Shown here piece after piece: positions 1-11,597 of a DNA stretch of 64,000 nucleotides. The notes beneath the pieces are model-generated. The model made no database searches. It worked only from the letters and a program-made list of their open reading frames with translations, and had not been told where the DNA came from. Every line of letters starts with the position of its first letter. The first letter of the stretch is position 1. Origin of the DNA: Pseudogymnoascus destructans (taxonomy: Eukaryota; Ascomycota; Leotiomycetes; Thelebolales; Thelebolaceae); assembly GCF_001641265.1 (NCBI RefSeq), contig NW_020167523.1, positions 1,466,957 to 1,530,956 of the forward strand, in the 5' to 3' direction. The position numbers were made by a program, and so were the translations under genes.

Positions 1-1098
1 ACAAACCCATCGTACCATTGTTATTCTGGCCGCCGACGAATAGGGGCCCTGATCAACCAATCCTTTAATATCGCTTAGCCATCTCGACAGGGATTAGTGC
101 AGGGATACGATACCAAGAGATGCCCCGGTACTTAAAGTGGGTTTGATGGCGCGTTGCGATTGGTGTACCTTTGAATCTCTGCTCCTACCCTGCCCACTAC
201 CCACCCGTGCCGTCCTCTCCTAAGGGTACATCACAAGTACCATCTCCTAAGGGTACATCTCAAGTACCATCTCCTAAGGGTACATCTCAAGTACTCCTAC
301 CACATCTAAAACCGATCTCCCCCCTTGGTTTTGGTCTCGATCCCTCCTCCCTCTCTCTACGTATTATTCGACGCCAAACGCCAACGTGCCCCCCCCCCCC
401 CCCTCCTCCTCCTCCTCTTCCACGACTTCACACCTCACCGTCGCTCCTCTCTCTCTCTATCACCTCCCGCATCGACGAGTTCCCATCTCGGTCGCCCTTC
501 AACCTCTCCCGCAAACGAGGCCCTAGGGGGTCCGGTGGATAATGGTACACGCTTCATGACTTTAATCCCTCAATTGCCAATACAACTACCTGTCGCATAA
601 TCCACTACCATAATCCACCACCTCGAATCTCTTTCACGATCTATATCGTCTGTCAATCCTTTGGAAACCCGGTCCCATTCGTTGACCTTATCAAGTGAGT
701 CGATAACTTCCCCGTCGCTGTGCTCAAATGAGGCATCGTGGAAGGATCAACAAAACAGTCCGAAGGATACATCTGCGGTCGGGAAACATCGCGAAACTGT
801 TGTTGCCATGACCCTGCCAGCCTCATTTGAGCCCGTATATGACTGGTGCTTGTGGGGATAGTTGCTTACGACGCTTCGATCCAGATACACTCACTACTGA
901 CATTTACTGTCATCTACACTCGTTTCAATCGATATATTTTCAGCTGTCCGTCACCACCAGCGCATCTGGAATTGTCGTCTCCGTGCTGACTGTCCCTCTA
1001 GTTACAGCGCCCAATTTTCGACGTATTCCAACCGGAGTCTTCGCCTTCTAGCAATTCAAAAATCGTTTACGCATTCGATCGATATATAGACCGCCATC
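1..1098. other. Non-coding region upstream of the mucin gene
   Basis: I see no convincing gene here. Short open frames are low-complexity or have no recognisable domain. The stretch holds a three-copy 27-bp tandem repeat (214-294), a run of 15 C (389-403) followed by CCT repeats, and pyrimidine-rich sequence typical of fungal promoters and 5' leaders. It probably contains the promoter and 5' UTR of the gene starting at 1099. Confidence 0.5.
214..294. repeat. 27-bp tandem repeat, three copies
   Basis: Three head-to-tail units built around CTCCTAAGGGTACATC. The last two units (241-267 and 268-294) are identical; the first differs at a few bases. They lie about 800 bp upstream of the mucin start codon. 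Function unknown; the repeat could be a promoter element array or a simple minisatellite. Confidence 0.85.
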
Positions 1099-3159
1099 AT
1101 GCACGCCCCATCAATCTTTGTGGCCGTCGTGGCCCTGCTCTCGTCGAACGTCGTTGCACAGGACAGGCCCAAGTTTTACTTCCCGCGACAGGTCAAGCGT
1201 GAGATTTCCAACACCACGTCCAACTCCGTCGAACATTCGAGCTCCTCAACAAAGCCCGACCTCCTTGGCGACCTCCTCGGCGTTGCGACTGGAGGCTCAG
1301 CACCCGAGACGGGCGCACCCGTCGCATCCGTCGCGCCCTCGGTCGAGGGAGTCGCACCTGGGGTTGTCAAGACTGTCATCGTCTCCAACACCGTCCTTGT
1401 CAACAATGGTAAAACAACCACACTAGGCCAGGCTCCTCCGTCGAGTGCCGCTGCCACTACGGCTGTGAAGCCACCGTTGATTGTTCTCCCCACCCTTTCC
1501 CCAGGCCTGTCTTCGGTCTTGGACCCCAATCCCTCGCGTTCGTCCGCTACTGATGGTATTACCGCCCCCAGCGGTGTCTTGGGATCTAGCGGTGTCTTGG
1601 GATCTAGCGGTGTCCTCGCCCCCGAGACAACGGCATCACCTACCTTGAGAATGACATACTCTGGCACAGGAACAGGAGCTTCCTCGTCGACTGACACCAA
1701 AGACCCTGATCACCAGACTCTCAGCCCCTCCAGCTCGTCCGACGGCGGTCTCCTGTCCTCTCTCGTCGGCGGACTTAACCCCGACCCCACGGGCACTGGC
1801 ACAGGCACTGGTGCCACCACGACATTCGCGCCAAGCACTTCCACGGAAACCCCGACAGCATCGTCGACCGGTCTGGAGAGCATGATTTCTAGCATCATCT
1901 CTTCAGCAACTGCCGAAACTGGAGGTACCGTATTCCCAACAGGATCAGGAACCAACTCCACAACCATTCGCGTTCCACCTGTCCCGACGGGAGGCGACAC
2001 CACATCGCTCAGAAACAATGGGACAGCCATTGTGCTCCCTCCTACAACCACGCAGAAGCCTACTTCGCTAACGGATATCCCGAGGACCAGCCCGACCAGC
2101 CCGACCAGCCCGACCAGCCCGACCACCCCGACCAGCCCGACCGCCCCGACCACCACTGCTGCTACTACCGAAGCTGTTCCAACTACATCTGACTGGGTTG
2201 GATCATCCATCCTGATCCAGACGACTCAGACCGGCCCAAAGGCAACCACCACCGTGGCGATTCCCAGCGGAATCCCAAGCACCTTGCCTCAGGTAGTCGC
2301 GCCTCTTACCGGCGTGCCAACCGCAAAGGTGGGATACACTCTGATCCAAGTCGGATTCACGTACGCGCTGAACTACGAATTCGTCGTTGCCAATTCCATG
2401 TCTTCTGCCCAAATCTTCACATACCTTCCCAAGGGTATCGCATACGGGCTGGAGATTCAGGAGTCGGACGTCATAATGCACAGCCTGGAGCCTTACGACA
2501 CTTCCAGGAGCCTCGGATTCATCACCACGCTTGGTCTTGCATATATCCCTACCGAGATGGTATCCAACCTCGACATCATGATCCACGTCCCGGTGTCTCG
2601 CCTCTACAAGAACCCCTCGCAGCCTGTTGCCGTTATCATGAGCAGCATCAACCCTTCCATCCCTATCACCGTTGGCTCTGGCCTCGATGGATCCGACCCT
2701 GCAGTCCCTGCTAGTGGTGCTCGATCGTCTCCCACCCCGGACGGTAAGAGCAGTGGTAATGGAAACGGTGGAATCTTCGACACAAACGAGAACAACCAGA
2801 CACCGGACGCCAAGGGTATGACTGCCGGAATCGCTACTGGTGCCGTCGTTGCAGCTGCTGCGTACGGTGCGGCCATGTTCTTCATTGCCCGCCGCTACAA
2901 GAGACGCAAGCTTTCCCATCGCCGCACGAGGTCCCTCATGAACCCCGGCGATATGATGGAAGCTACCGGTGGCAGCCCAGCCCTCCCCGGTGGTGTCTAC
3001 ATGTCTGGCGGACGTCAATCGACTGGTTCTGACGAATCGAGCTCCGATTCATCAGCCGACAGACACAGCAGAGGCAGCGGAAGAAGCGCCGGAAACTCTG
3101 CCAGGACCGCCCAAATCTCCGGACCAATGATGGCAGAGAACTCCCTGGGCTGGAACTGA
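1099..3159 (+). CDS. msb2: Msb2-like signalling mucin (single-pass plasma membrane sensor)
   Basis: Single-exon 686-aa protein. Residues 1-20 form a signal peptide ending at Val-Ala-Gln. Residues about 25-400 are Ser/Thr/Pro-rich and mucin-like, with short internal repeats (SGVLGS three times near 155-175, and a Thr-Ser-Pro triplet run near 330-350). A conserved non-repetitive extracellular domain follows (about 405-530). A transmembrane helix at about 574-597 is followed by a basic stop-transfer stretch and a short cytoplasmic tail ending MAENSLGWN. The order (signal peptide, mucin region, positively folded domain, one TM, short tail) and the tail ending agree with fungal Msb2/MsbA. Msb2 works upstream of the Cdc42-Ste20 branch of the filamentation/pathogenicity MAPK pathway. 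The name rests on recalled family features, not a search. Other mucin-type cell-wall sensors are the alternative. Confidence 0.72.
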   Translation: MHAPSIFVAVVALLSSNVVAQDRPKFYFPRQVKREISNTTSNSVEHSSSSTKPDLLGDLLGVATGGSAPETGAPVASVAPSVEGVAPGVVKTVIVSNTVLVNNGKTTTLGQAPPSSAAATTAVKPPLIVLPTLSPGLSSVLDPNPSRSSATDGITAPSGVLGSSGVLGSSGVLAPETTASPTLRMTYSGTGTGASSSTDTKDPDHQTLSPSSSSDGGLLSSLVGGLNPDPTGTGTGTGATTTFAPSTSTETPTASSTGLESMISSIISSATAETGGTVFPTGSGTNSTTIRVPPVPTGGDTTSLRNNGTAIVLPPTTTQKPTSLTDIPRTSPTSPTSPTSPTTPTSPTAPTTTAATTEAVPTTSDWVGSSILIQTTQTGPKATTTVAIPSGIPSTLPQVVAPLTGVPTAKVGYTLIQVGFTYALNYEFVVANSMSSAQIFTYLPKGIAYGLEIQESDVIMHSLEPYDTSRSLGFITTLGLAYIPTEMVSNLDIMIHVPVSRLYKNPSQPVAVIMSSINPSIPITVGSGLDGSDPAVPASGARSSPTPDGKSSGNGNGGIFDTNENNQTPDAKGMTAGIATGAVVAAAAYGAAMFFIARRYKRRKLSHRRTRSLMNPGDMMEATGGSPALPGGVYMSGGRQSTGSDESSSDSSADRHSRGSGRSAGNSARTAQISGPMMAENSLGWN

Positions 3160-4061
3160 ACATAATTCCGACAACAATTTCCACCAAATCTCATGCCTCG
3201 ATATACGATACCCATCTGAGCGCTTGATCTTGAGCCCTTGTAACATACAACATGACAGCTGATCGTCGCACCGGCATCCTTTTCCTTCATCGTCACAGTG
3301 GGCGGTTGGTACCCGCCATTATACTCTCCCGCATCACCAAAGTTCTCTCGCCAACCTTCTTCGGGTGAGGGAAACGATCAGGAGTTTTTGTACCTTGCGG
3401 AGTTTGAGGAGGTAGAATCGAGACGAGTAGAAGAGGGGGCCGGGCCGATGGGCTGCCAATTACATTCTTGCCGTGCCGTGCCCTGTCCCACGAGGAATGA
3501 AAATGATCTTTCAATTGTCCCGCCGTACCTCTGTTGTCGACCGAACTCTTCAAGAAACAGGCCATAGTAATTTAAGAATAGTTTCCTTATACCTAAATTT
3601 AAGACTTGCATGTACATGAAGTTACAACTCCTGGCGAATTGGGATATATATGCAAGTATAATTAAACTGGATCCAATGTCTTTGATCCAATGTATTTCAA
3701 GTGAGACTCATTGATGGGCGCGTATTTTTGTGGCTTGTGGTTTGTTTCGTGACCAAGGCGTTGCTAGGTCAACCAGGCAACGTTTACCGATGTTGGAGCT
3801 TGGTTCATCAACGCCGGACTGCGGGAACCATCAGGACACTAACTACACCCATTCATATTACAACCTCATATCAAAAGTACACATTCTCTTTGAGAATTCT
3901 GGATATGATCTACTGTTGAGTAGCATTATATTTCGCCATCATCCAAGAAGACCATCATCATTCGCATGGTTTGCGCTAAACGCATGTGGGCTTCATAAAC
4001 ACAACATTCCCTCTGACGAGGCACTCCGCATATCCGTCGCTACAATAAATCACAAAGCACA
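3160..4061. other. Intergenic region between mucin and chitin synthase genes
   Basis: Contains the 3' end of the mucin transcript and the promoter/5' leader of the chitin synthase. Short open frames on both strands show no domain or codon pattern that I recognise. No repeats seen. Confidence 0.5.
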
Positions 4062-7000
4062 ATGTATCGCCCAAATACACCTCCAAACTTCGATCCTCCA
4101 TCATACGGTGATGATGAGGGATCAACACCAACACACATGTCGAACGATGCGTCCGCCATCCGCCTGTTGACATCAATGGACGACTCCAACTCCTCGAACG
4201 CCCGCATGTATGTACAGGATCCTGATTTACTACCCCGTCCTCTCGCGGTGCACAAGAAGTCTGTGCAGTTCTCCACGCTAGAACACATTTCTGCCCTTCA
4301 TGGCGAAGAAGAAGCTATCTCGAGCGGCAAGTTGCCAGCTGCGGTGACCAAGCAAGCGCCGCCGAAGCCCCCCCAAGAAGACCACTTCGTGAATCTCCTC
4401 CCCAAACTCCCTGATGGACCCTCGCGCAGGAAGTCGCTGCGGAGTCAAGTCAAAGCCCACTTGGCTGCTAACGGTGAGATGAAGAATGAAAGCTTACCTG
4501 TCAATAGTCCCAGCACCCCGCGCAGATCATACCAGCCTACCGTCATGTCGACGAGCTCGCGCTCCAATTCCATCGTTGATGGAGCGCCGATATTACCACC
4601 GGAGAGCTCATACGACCCATACACCGGGAGACAGTCACCGACGCGGTCGTGGACCCCATCTCAAACAGCGTCTGAGAGAGGTAGGCCACCATCGATAGCT
4701 CAATATGAGCCAGCGGATGTGAATGGCTCTCCGAGACCCGGCACTCCTTCGTCGAGATACGGCGGCAGCCCGAGGAGACCACTCCCTCCCGCACCACTAT
4801 TCTCTGGACCGGGTGCTGGTGCGCGGAGCTCCACATTCGCAGACGACGCGACGGTTTCGATCGCGTTAGAAACAGAAGGAGACGACGTTTTTGCTCCGAA
4901 AAGTACTATCGGTACTGATCATGTCCGGTCCCAGTCTCGCGAGTCCTACACGTCAGAGTCGACGTTCACCGAGGAGTACGACAATGAGAAGTCCGACTTT
5001 GAGCACTACGGGCCTGCGCCAGATGGGCGACAGGAGCGCAGAGGTGCTCGCCAGGCACAGATGGCCAAGAAGGAGGTTCGTCTCATTAACGGCGAGCTTA
5101 TCCTCGAATGCAAGATCCCCACCATCTTGTACAGTTTCCTCCCCCGCCGCGATGAGGTTGAGTTCACGCACATGAGATACACAGCCGTGACCTGCGATCC
5201 CGATGACTTCGTGTCCAAGGGCTACAAGCTGCGCCAGAACATTGGCTCGACGGCCAGGGAAACAGAGCTCTTCATCTGTATCACCATGTATAACGAGGAC
5301 GAGATCAACTTCACGCGCACCATGCACGCCGTCATGAAGAATATTGCCCATTTCTGCTCGCGCTCCAAGTCGCGCACGTGGGGCGAGAACGGGTGGCAGA
5401 AGATTGTCGTCTGCATCGTCTCTGATGGTCGGCAGAAGATCCACCCGCGCACGCTCGATGCGCTCGCGGCGATGGGTGTGTACCAGGACGGCATTGCCAA
5501 GAATCTTGTCAACCAGAAGGAGGTGCAGGCGCACGTGTACGAGTATACCACTCAGGTGTCGCTGGACTCGGACCTGAAGTTCAAGGGCGCGGAGAAGGGA
5601 ATCGTGCCGGTGCAGATGCTGTTCTGTCTGAAGGAGAAGAACGCGAAGAAGCTGAACTCTCATCGCTGGTTCTTCAATGCTTTTGGTCGCACTCTGACGC
5701 CGAATATCTGCATCCTGCTTGATGTGGGTACGAAGCCGACGGGGAATTCTCTTTACCATCTCTGGAAGGCCTTTGACACCGACTCCAACGTCGCAGGTGC
5801 CTGTGGAGAGATCGTGGCGATGAAGGGGAAGGGCTGGCTTGGGTTGTTGAACCCGCTGGTTGCGTCGCAGAATTTTGAGTACAAGATGTCTAATATCTTG
5901 GATAAGCCGCTCGAGTCGGTGTTTGGATACATTACTGTCCTTCCTGGTGCTCTCAGTGCGTATCGTTACCACGCTCTGCAGAATGACCATACTGGCCATG
6001 GACCGCTAAGTCAGTACTTCAAGGGTGAAACTCTGCACGGCCAGAATGCCGATGTCTTCACGGCCAATATGTATCTTGCTGAAGATCGGATTCTGTGCTG
6101 GGAGCTTGTCGCGAAACGAGATGAGAGATGGGTGTTGAAATATGTCAAGAACTGCAAGGGAGAGACTGATGTGCCTGGTAAGTTTTATCTATCACTCCCG
6201 GCGAATATTTGGCTAATAAATCCTCAGATACCGTCCCCGAGTTTGTCTCCCAGCGTCGCCGTTGGCTCAATGGAGCTTTCTTCGCTGCCGTCTACTCTCT
6301 GGTGCATTTCAAGCAGATCTGGAACACAGACCACACCATCGCACGCAAGATCCTCCTCCATATTGAATTCGTGTACCAGCTGCTCAGTCTGCTCTTCACG
6401 TTCTTCTCCCTGGCGAACTTCTACCTCACGTTCTACTTTGTTGCTGGCTCGCTCGCTGATCCCAAGGTCGATCCGTTTGGCCACAGCATCGGGAAATACA
6501 TCTTCTATATCCTGAAATATGTCTGCGTGCTTCTCATCTGCACGCAATTCATCCTCTCCATGGGCAACCGGCCACAGGGCGCGAAGAAGTTGTACCTTTC
6601 TAGTATGGTCATCTACGCAATCATCATGGTATACACGACCTTTGCGACGATCTACATCGTCGTGCGGCAGTTTACCAGCAACACCATAACTCTCGGAAAC
6701 AACATCTTCACCAACGTCGCCGTGTCCATCGCCTCGACGCTCGGGCTGTACTTCTTCTCCTCCTTCCTATACCTCGACCCATGGCACATGTTCACCTCTG
6801 CGGCGCAGTACTTCGCCCTCCTGCCCAGCTACATCTGCACCCTCCAGATCTACGCCTTCTGCAACACCCACGACATCTCCTGGGGAACCAAGGGCGACAA
6901 CACCGTTCGCACCGACCTCGGCACAGCCGTCTCCAAACACAAGGGCTCCACCGTCGAGCTCGACATGCCCAGCGAGCAGCTCGACATCGACTCCGGCTAC

Positions 7001-7471
7001 GACGAGGCCTTGCGCAACCTCCGCGATCGCATCGAGGTTCCCGAGCTCGGCCCATCCGAGGAGACCGCACAGGAGGACTACTACCGCGCTGTGCGCACGT
7101 ACATGGTCGTCTCGTGGATGGTGGCGAATGCCATCCTGGCCATGGCCGTGTCGGAGGCGTACCAGGGCAAGAACATCGGGAGCAACTCGTACCTCAAGTT
7201 CCTGCTTTGGTCTGTGGCGGCGATCGCGCTGTTCCGCGCGGTGGGTAGCACGACGTTCCGCATCATTGAGCTGGTGGGTATGCTTATTGACGGGAAGGCG
7301 AAGTGGGAGAGCGGGAGCTACAGGTGGGGGGGTAGCTCGGTGGGGGGGAGCACGGTGCTTAGCTCGAAGGCTAGGGGGGGTGGGTTTTGGTCGAAGTTTG
7401 GGTTTGGGAGTGTCAAGGATAAGATTAGTGATATCTCGAGTAGTATCGGGAGCAGTGTTTCGAGGAAGTGA
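4062..7471 (+). CDS. Chitin synthase, division 1, probably class III
   Basis: Two exons, 4062-6177 and 6228-7471. The 50-bp intron starts GTAAGT and ends TCAG, and splits the Asp codon just before TVPEFVSQRRRW. The product is 1119 aa. It polymerises UDP-GlcNAc into chitin at the plasma membrane. Residues 1-320 are low-complexity and Ser/Pro-rich. A chitin synthase N-domain starts near KKEVRLINGELILECK, and the GT2 catalytic core follows with EDRILCWEL (about residue 672) and the QRRRW motif (about 711). Six or more membrane segments fill the C-terminal third. The N-domain wording (NGELILECKIPTILY) is what I associate with class III rather than classes I/II; the class call is less certain than the family. 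The last 50 residues are Gly/Ser-rich. The intron falls inside the catalytic core, so reading through it would truncate the enzyme before QRRRW. Confidence 0.93.
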
Positions 7472-7959
7472 ACGGACAGGGTTTTGGGGGGTTAATTGGC
7501 GATTGATGGGGCGGTGTGGAATTTACGGATGGACAGGGACAGGGGATATTGGATGGGTTTATGACCTGGGATATGTCTGGTTTTCGGGGTTGGCTGGGGA
7601 ATTTGTGTATTATGGTGTAGACTGCTTTGTTATATCTGGTTATGAAATGGGTTCAACGATAAACAGCACAGGTATGTTTTAAGGAAGCTTGGCAATTGCT
7701 ACATATTATCAACCAAGGTGGGTCAAAAGTGTGGGGTTACCGGCGATTACAAATTCAGATCTTGCCGCCTCGATCTTTGCCCTATGGCGGCGGCGGGTAG
7801 CGGGGTAGATGGCGGGTCAGCGCTAGCGGAGTGCTAAAGTTCTATATTATGGACAGATGTCCGCCCCAGAGTGAAGCTAGAGATCTATTCCTCAAGTCAC
7901 CAGAATAATTACCAGTAAATTGAACTTTCCGCAACGACATCAGCCCACCAATCTCCAAT
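7472..7959. other. Intergenic region
   Basis: G-rich 3' flank of the chitin synthase followed by the promoter of the DUF1993 gene. No gene or repeat recognised. Confidence 0.5.
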
Positions 7960-8561
7960 ATGACTTCCCTCTACGACCAATCCATCCCGGTGCTAATCAA
8001 GTACCTCAACAACCTCTCTGCCATCCTCGATAAGTCCATTGCCTATGCCGATGAGAAGGGCATCGCTCACGAGGAGCTCCTCACCGCTCGCCTGAGAGAT
8101 GACATGAAGCCGTAAGTCTAGCTGTCATACTACTTTATAAATTCATGTGTTGCGCCTGGATCGTGTCTAATCTTGCAACTACAAACAGCCTTCCTTTCCA
8201 AATCCAGGCTATGTCCAACTCCTCCAAATTCCTCTGCGTCCGCGCCTTCGGCATAGAGAACATTGTCCTAGATGACAACGAGGCAACCTTCCCCGAGCTC
8301 CGCGCCCGAATTGCCAAGACGATCGAGATCCTCCAATCCGTGGACCCGGCGAAGATCGATGCGAAGAAGGCTGCCGAGGAGCCTATCATCATGCAGTCGA
8401 AGATGGGCGACTTCAGGTTCGAGAGCGGGCAGGCGTATCTCAGTGAATTTGTCATCCCGAACTTTCATTTCCATTTGTCGACGGCGTACTGCATCTTGAG
8501 GCACCTGGGTGTGCCGTTGGGTGCTATGGATTATTTTAGCGGTGTCTTCCACAAGGTTTAG
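7960..8561 (+). CDS. DUF1993 family protein
   Basis: Two exons, 7960-8111 and 8189-8561, with a GT-AG intron of 77 bp (8112-8188); product 174 aa. The protein starts MTSLYDQSIPVL and has the helical layout of fungal/bacterial DUF1993 proteins (about 165-175 aa), with a C-terminal segment NFHFHLSTAYCILRHLGVPLG. DUF1993 folds are related to the DinB-like four-helix family, but no activity is established for the fungal members. The first ATG was chosen because it gives the full family length and the intron restores the frame exactly (Pro codon split 2+1). No signal peptide or membrane segment, so probably cytosolic. Confidence 0.85.
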
Positions 8562-8688
8562 ATTTGCAACCTTAGGTTCGGAAAATGCACATCATGCGTG
8601 TCATGATTGTGGCTGTTGAGAATCAAAACAATTAAACTCTTGTTGTCCTCTATTTATAAAAGGCCGTAATTGTAGCTAGTTATCTACG

Positions 8689-9405
8689 TTAGGTTCCCCT
8701 CCGCAATGGCGAGGAAGAGTTTGGCTTTGAACACCCATTAAATAAGTAGGATATCAATATCATGAATAGGTTCGTACTCTCCAATAGAAAGGTAGGTTCG
8801 GCCCTCCTCTTATCCCAGACATCTTCTAGAGCTGGTAAGATCCTCGCCCGTTGTTTAAGTGAGGTATCGAGCAGGGGCGGAGAAGAAAGGATGTCCCGGA
8901 AGAACTGCTCGTCTCCCTGCCTCGCCACCGACCCAATAACATACAATGGGGCGACCACGGCTGGTAGAAGTTGAAGCATTATCATAGCTCTCGAAACGAC
9001 CGCGTCTAATTCTCCAAGCTGTTGGAAGCCATGGATATCGATGATAGTCTGCTTAAACCCCACACAATTGAAGTGTCCCTGTCGCAACGCTTGAAGCTTG
9101 TCTGCGTGCAGCACAGCGATGCGGCCGATTTGAAGCATGACCCAGTTCTTGCAGCCCATAATATCTTTAAGTTGGGTCTGCGAATCATGAGCCATAATGG
9201 TAGAATGGCTGAGTAGTAAATGTGGTGTAGTTGTTGCTGTGATGCACGAGATGATGTCAAGCCAGATCAGTGTCCCATATATAAAAGACTTGGGTGCTAT
9301 CTTGGCTGGATCACGTTGCTTTATAGATTGGGCTGTTTTGCGTCTTGACGTTTGCTTTACAACCTCTTTGATGCTATGTCTCAAGAAATGGCACAATGGG
9401 AAGAT
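8689..9405 (-). pseudogene. C-terminal fragment of a fungal-specific transcription factor (Fungal_trans_2 type)
   Basis: An open minus-strand frame encodes a helical segment typical of the C-terminal half of Zn2Cys6 regulators: a stretch around LIWLDIISCITATTTPHL and, near the end, LLPAVVAPLYVIGSVAR followed by an LKQRARILPALEDVWDKR tail. There is no Zn2Cys6 DNA-binding domain anywhere upstream. The similarity stops near 9400, where a GMC oxidoreductase fragment begins on the other strand. The piece is therefore an N-terminally truncated relic, not a gene. It was probably the regulator divergently transcribed from the neighbouring oxidoreductase before a deletion removed both 5' ends. Confidence 0.6.
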
Positions 9406-9893
9406 TGCACTCACTAAGGGAACATATGTCTCTAACGGCTTCGTCGCCACCATGTTCATCAAGAGTAGCCCGTCGCCCAACGGTAATTATGATGAGTTGG
9501 CCTTTGGCGGGCCCCTTAACTTCCGTGGCTACTATCCTGGATACTCGGTCGATGCTACGGCCGCAAAAAACGCCTGGACCTGCGCTCTCCTGAAAGCGCA
9601 TCCACATAACACAGCTGGGACTGTGAAGCTGGCGTCAGCCGACCCCCGAGACCCCCCCAAGATCTCCTTTAACTATGTAAGCATTTAAATTCCATTCACA
9701 TACCGCTGCTAATACCATCCTTTATAGTTCGACGCAGGTTCTGGTGACTATGCAGCCGATCTTGAGACAATCACTGAGTCGATCCGGATCGCGCGCTGGG
9801 CACTCGGAAACCAGACCAACTGAGATCCTACCTGGACCTTCAGTGAAGTCCACTGAACAGATCCAAGAGTACATCTCCGAAAACTCACCGCGT
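9406..9893 (+). pseudogene. GMC oxidoreductase fragment
   Basis: The reading frame from about 9410 gives a mid-to-C-terminal piece of a GMC (FAD-dependent glucose-methanol-choline type) oxidoreductase, including the segment with NTAGTVKLASADPRDPP. An intact-looking GT-AG intron (9677-9727) joins NY to FDAGSGDYAADLETITE, as in family members. After ALGNQTN the frame hits TGA, but the next frame continues EILPGPSVKSTEQIQEYI, so a one-base shift is present. The FAD-binding N-terminus and the C-terminal catalytic His/Asn region are absent. At about 9890 the sequence passes directly into a sugar-transporter fragment. Confidence 0.75.
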
Positions 9894-11144
9894 GCCATTC
9901 GGGCGCTGTGACGGGGCTTTATCAACTGTTTACTGTCGTCGGCATCATGTTAAGTTATTGGATCAACGTAAGACCCGTCGCCAGATATGGAAATACATGA
10001 AGAGTTAACGTTATATTTAGTACGGCTGCCTCGTTCATCTCAAAGGCGATGCTCAATGGGGTGTGGCTCTCGGAATGCAATCAATCCCCCCATTTCTTCT
10101 CTTCTTCACTATGATTTTCTGCAACGAGTCACCCCGCTGGCTCGCAAAGCAAGACCATGGGATAAAGCTAAAGACACTCTCCAGACGCTCCGGCAGCTCC
10201 TAATGGAACACTCGTATTTATAGGAAGAATTCAATGACATGGCTACCTAACTAGAGCATGAACGCCTGATAATCGGCGGCGAAACGTTCTGGAGCCTCCA
10301 AAGGGAAATGTGGACCATTCCCGGAAACCTAAAGCGCGTCCTCATTAGTATCGGCTTCATGATTTGCCAGCAGATGACGGGAACGAACGCCATTAACTAC
10401 TACGCGCCCCAGGTTTTCGAGAATGTCGGTATAACCGGTAACCAGAATAGCCTGCTCGCCACTGGTGTCTACGGTATCATCAAGGTCCTCGGCGTCATCT
10501 TTTTCCTCCTCTTCATGGCAGATTCACTTGGCCGCCGAAAATCCCTGCTGTACACATCGGTGATCATGGTCGTCTGGATGTTCTACATCGGCTTCTACAT
10601 CCACTTTGACCCGCCCAAGGCAGAGAAAGTTATCCCTCCCGCTGGCTACGCCGCCCTTACTTTCATCTTTTTCTTTGCTGTTTCCTTCGAGGTTGGATGG
10701 GGACCCGTTTGCTGGATCTACATTTCTGAGATCCCGTCCGCGAGGTTGCGGTCCATGAATGTGGCTATAGCGGCGACACAATGGCTCTTCAATTTTGTGG
10801 TTGCCAAAAGCGTGCTGACTATGTTGGTGACAGTTGGGGCAAACGGTTACGGGCATGCCTCACTATTTCTTCAAACCTGAAGCAATCCCCTTCTTGTTGC
10901 ATCACAACACTGACGTGAAACCTCTTAGGACTTACTTCATATTTGGCTCCTTCTGCGCCGTCATGTTCGTCTTCACATGGTTCTTCGTCCCTGAGACCAA
11001 GGGCATCTGGAGCGAATGGACAACCTCTTCGGTGTGACACGACTTGTAGAGGAGAAGACGGAGAGGGAAGAAATACCGCCTCAGAATGACTCGACCCATA
11101 AAGATATATCAGCGACGAATAGTGAGAAGGTTGAAACTACCTAA
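9885..11144 (+). pseudogene. MFS sugar transporter relic (quinate/hexose permease type)
   Basis: Starts inside the protein at SPRAIR, continues TGLYQLFTVVGIMLSYWIN, then crosses a likely intron (9970-10019). Recognisable blocks follow: NESPRWLAK, the long open segment 10308-10850 (CQQMTGTNAINYYAPQVFEN and onward), and the family tail FFVPETKGI. Lesions: a frameshift near 10155, in-frame TAG (about 10220) and TAA (about 10248) stops, and a small deletion near 11010 that shifts PETKG out of frame. The ancestral stop is at 11142-11144. An intron at 10853-10928 begins with GC instead of GT. The first five or so transmembrane helices are missing. Non-functional as it stands. Confidence 0.85.
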
Positions 11145-11597
11145 GGATTGTGGTTGAGCGGAATTTATTTAGGCGGGCTGTGTGCAATGTGTGGGGACAT
11201 GAGAGCACAGGACAGTGTCAAACCATGAAGGCATGTGATAATTTAGCCACTTAATTATTTCTTAATAGCCCCAGAGTTCCGTATAGGCCGGAGAATCTAC
11301 TATTGCAAAGTCATTAAATGATTATCCTCGAAGTTTTTTCTTATAAATATCCATTATTATTAAATAAAACGCCAGCTTTCTTCCCGTTCTATATCGGTAT
11401 CCGCGTTTTAAAAAATCTCCCCAAACGCCAAAAAGAAAGATCTATCCGCAAGCAATGCATAAAATCCACAACAAATTGTAAAAAAAAAATATGGGCAGAT
11501 AAAGCCCGTTGTTAAGCCTTCTCAGACTTCTTTCCACCTTTAAAAAGAGAAATAATACCGCTCTTAGCGGCACCAATGGCACTTGAGATCGAAGCGA
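11145..11597. other. Intergenic, AT-rich, 3' flank of ABC transporter
   Basis: AT-rich sequence between the transporter relic and the ABC transporter stop codon. A minus-strand frame (to 11515) could extend the ABC transporter in another frame if there were a small extra intron, but I see no good splice pair. Otherwise no feature. Confidence 0.45.

Noticed and set aside
1176..3018. Long open frames antisense to the mucin gene
   Set aside because: They mirror its Ser/Thr/Pro-biased codons and show no domain of their own.
6781..7682. Arg-rich open frames overlapping the chitin synthase 3' end
   Set aside because: Out-of-frame shadows of a GC-rich coding exon; the chitin synthase frame is clearly the real one.
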